Source: Chitinophagaceae bacterium
GTDB taxonomy: Bacteria; Bacteroidota; Bacteroidia; Chitinophagales; Chitinophagaceae
Assembly (NCBI GenBank): GCA_020847395.1
Contig: JADLCD010000111.1
Coordinates: 1 to 64,000, forward strand
DNA: 64,000 nt
Direction: 5' to 3'
Both the position numbers and the translations under genes were made by a program. Positions 61,975-64,000 of this stretch are shown piece after piece (position 1 is the first letter of the stretch; each line of letters starts with the position of its first letter). The notes under the pieces are model-generated. The model had not been told where the DNA came from. It saw only the letters and a program-made list of their open reading frames with translations, and made no database searches.

Positions 61975-64000
61975 AAAAAATTGTTGTTATAATTTGCCTG
62001 TTGCCGGTATTTGTTCAGGCACAATGGAAAAAACAGATCACTACATTAGATTCTGTATTACAATATTTGTATGAGCGGCAACAATTTAATGGATCAATAC
62101 TTATTGCAGAAAACGGAAAAGTTATTTATCATAAACAATTTGGCATAGCTGATACGGCAAAACATGCGCTAACTCCATCATCAAGTTTCAATCTTGCTTC
62201 GGTATCCAAACAATTTTTCACCATGATGGCCATGATGCTTTATGAAGAAGGGAAACTTGATTATGATAAACCTGTACAATATTACCTTCAAAATTTTCCC
62301 TACAATAATATAACGGTGCGGCAACTCATGAATCACACGTCTGGACTGCCTGAATATTTTGATTTGGCATCAAAGCATATGACGCTGATTGATACGCTCG
62401 ATAATGCCGCTGCACTTAATATGTTTGAGCAATATAAACCGGCACTCGTTTTTAAACCGGGCGAGCGTTTTGAATATTGCAATACCAACTATACAACGCT
62501 CGCATCAATTATTGCCAAACAATCAGGTAAAGCCTGCGAAATTTTTTTTAACGAAAGAATTGCTAAACCATTAGGGCTTAAAAATACTTATATCTATCAC
62601 CTCAAACTAAAATCATACCCCTCCTCACGTGTATTTGGTTTTCATTATGAAAACAATCAGCCTGTGCCTGATGACCTGGTTGCTTTTGATGGTATTGTTG
62701 GCGATGGGAATGTATATTCAAGCGCCGCTGACCTGTACAAATGGGATCAGGCATTGTATACAGAAAAATTAGTAAAACAGTCCACACTCCGGGAAGCTTT
62801 TAAAGTTGGAAAGCTTAATAATGGCGATAGTACAGATTATGGTTTTGGGTGGATGATCATGGGCGATACTATTGCTCATTCGGGCGGCTGGGCTGGTTTT
62901 AGAACCTATATAGAAAGAATACCCCGGCAAAAAAAAACGATGATTACTTTGACAAATGGCGCTAATGGATTAGCTATACGGATTATAAAAAAAATTCTTT
63001 CGGGGCAATCATATCAATTACCGCAAACAGAAATCATAACAAATGTAAATTTAATAGATGGTACCGGTTCTGTTGTACGCCACGGTAACCTGCGCATTGT
63101 TGATAATTGTATTTATGATTTGGGAGATAAATTACAGCCATTTCCGGGTGAAACGGTTACTAACGGTGAGGGACAAGTGCTTTCTCCGGGATTTATTGAT
63201 AACCACAGCCATCTTGCCGGAAGCCTGGAAGAAAAGCCGGGAGCTATTGCAGCCGTAAGCCAGGGGATTACCACTATCATAAGCGGGCAGGATGGTGGCT
63301 CTGAAATGATAGATACGCTTACTGCATTCTTTAAAAAACAACCTGTTGCTGTAAATGTGGCAACTTACACAGGTTTTGGAACATTGCGTGAAAAGCTGAT
63401 GAAAGCACAAACCAACCGTCCGGCAACAGCGGAAGAGTTGAAGATGATGAAGGAAATTTTGACAAATGAAATTAAGAAAGGCTCGCTTGGTTTATCAACC
63501 GGGCTTGAATATGAGCAAGAGTTTTATGCTCCCAAAGCAGAGGTAATAGAAATGGCTAAGGCTGCTTCGGCTGCGGGTGGGCGTTATATCAGCCATATAC
63601 GTAGTGAAGATATACAAATTGAAAATGCTGTTGAAGAAATTATTGAAATAGGACGCGAAGCAAAAATTCCTGTACAGATATCGCATATAAAAATTGCCAT
63701 GCGTGGTAAATGGGGAAAATCAGTTGATATATTATCAAGGCTTGAACAGGCACGTGTGGAAGGCATTAATATAACAGCAGATTGCTATCCCTATACCATG
63801 TGGTCATCAACGCCAAGAGTGCTTTTCCCTAAAAAGGATTTTGATAGCCGCACCAGCGCCGAATTTGCGGTTACACAATTAATAGATCCATCGGGTTCTG
63901 TAATTACTCATTTTCCGGCCGATACAGCTATGGAAGGTAAAACACTTGATGCAATTGGTTTGATGAAACAGGAAACCGCTGCGGAGGCCCTGCTTCGCAT
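61971..64000 (+). CDS. Fusion of serine beta-lactamase-fold hydrolase and N-acyl-D-amino-acid deacylase, 3' end beyond window
   Basis: Open frame of 676 codons with no stop to the window edge. Signal peptide about 1-18 (ends VQAQ). Residues about 25-335: serine hydrolase domain with S77-V-S-K80, Y169-C-N171 and H303-S-G, all three class C motifs. Residues about 350 onward: amidohydrolase of the D-aminoacylase type: NLIDGTGS, metal motif H412-S-H414 in PGFIDNHSHL, LGLSTGLEYEQEFYAP, ISHIRSED and QISHIKIAMRGKWGK. Both active sites look complete. A serine D-peptidase joined to an N-acyl-D-amino-acid deacylase in an exported protein, ATGA-coupled to lrp, suggests extracytoplasmic release of D-amino acids, feeding the DgcN/DgcA pair. 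Confidence 0.85.
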   Translation, partial: MKKIVVIICLLPVFVQAQWKKQITTLDSVLQYLYERQQFNGSILIAENGKVIYHKQFGIADTAKHALTPSSSFNLASVSKQFFTMMAMMLYEEGKLDYDKPVQYYLQNFPYNNITVRQLMNHTSGLPEYFDLASKHMTLIDTLDNAAALNMFEQYKPALVFKPGERFEYCNTNYTTLASIIAKQSGKACEIFFNERIAKPLGLKNTYIYHLKLKSYPSSRVFGFHYENNQPVPDDLVAFDGIVGDGNVYSSAADLYKWDQALYTEKLVKQSTLREAFKVGKLNNGDSTDYGFGWMIMGDTIAHSGGWAGFRTYIERIPRQKKTMITLTNGANGLAIRIIKKILSGQSYQLPQTEIITNVNLIDGTGSVVRHGNLRIVDNCIYDLGDKLQPFPGETVTNGEGQVLSPGFIDNHSHLAGSLEEKPGAIAAVSQGITTIISGQDGGSEMIDTLTAFFKKQPVAVNVATYTGFGTLREKLMKAQTNRPATAEELKMMKEILTNEIKKGSLGLSTGLEYEQEFYAPKAEVIEMAKAASAAGGRYISHIRSEDIQIENAVEEIIEIGREAKIPVQISHIKIAMRGKWGKSVDILSRLEQARVEGINITADCYPYTMWSSTPRVLFPKKDFDSRTSAEFAVTQLIDPSGSVITHFPADTAMEGKTLDAIGLMKQETAAEALLR

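Noticed and set aside
1-64000. tRNA, rRNA, prophage, transposase or integrase genes
   Set aside because: None recognised by eye on either strand; the repeats seen have no associated transposase.

Overview
The window looks like a chromosome segment of a low-GC member of the Bacteroidota, most likely a Chitinophagaceae-type freshwater or soil bacterium. The evidence is a SusD-type C-terminus, lipoproteins with Bacteroidota-style signal peptides, type IX secretion (T9SS) C-terminal domains on two secreted proteins, a fused CcoN-CcoO oxidase, a Sec-type (clade II) nitrous oxide reductase operon, and few clear Shine-Dalgarno sequences. No rRNA, tRNA, CRISPR array, phage gene or transposase was seen.

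Layout. 1-2 kb: tail of a SusC/D-type locus (SusD end, fasciclin lipoprotein, DUF5007-like lipoprotein), then almost 1 kb of gene-free, repeat-rich DNA. 3-10 kb: housekeeping and solitary genes (MFS transporter, serine hydrolase, thioesterase, a glucan phosphorylase whose usual PLP lysine position is threonine, membrane proteins). 10-21 kb: leftward cbb3-type oxidase locus (ccoS, ccoNO, ccoQ, ccoP, ccoG, ccoH, a SafE-like protein), then Fe-S repair protein Ric, a polytopic membrane protein and a Crp/Fnr regulator. 21-28.7 kb: rightward nos operon (cytochrome c, nosZ, fasciclin protein, nosL fusion, nosD, nosF, nosY, hemerythrin, truncated hemoglobin). 29-31 kb: the copper ATPase ccoI. Together 10-31 kb is a low-oxygen and N-oxide respiration island. 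Several TGA-N6-TCA palindromes, two of them perfect TGATT-N2-AATCA, lie upstream of ccoS, ric, the membrane protein, cytochrome c/crp and ccoI and suggest one Crp/Fnr-type regulon.

31-38 kb: secreted proteins (CrtC/AttH-like lipocalin with T9SS domain, GH9 glucanase with T9SS domain), small membrane proteins, and a damaged second copy of a small membrane protein whose intact paralog lies at 17.4 kb. 38-50 kb: a complete leftward myo-inositol catabolic operon (iolB, iolC, iolA, iolG, Na+ symporter, iolJ, iolD, iolE) divergent from a LacI-family regulator, with a CAAACGTTTG operator between them. 50.5-59 kb: two-component system, DinB-like protein, phosphocholine-type phospholipase C, YeiH-type exporter. 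59-64 kb: a probable D-glutamate / N-acyl-D-amino-acid locus: DgcA-like epimerase, DgcN-like DUF1611 protein, a divergent Lrp regulator with its own inverted-repeat operator, and a protein fusing a serine beta-lactamase-fold hydrolase to a D-aminoacylase, cut by the window end.

The most unusual non-coding signal is a set of intergenic arrays made of consecutive, register-keeping 7-base words. The word differs from array to array, and the arrays repeatedly stop at or within a few bases of the stop codon of a leftward gene. A second is a roughly 400-bp composite repeat present three times around iolC, iolB and the LacI gene, two copies of which are inverted and share 66 identical bases.
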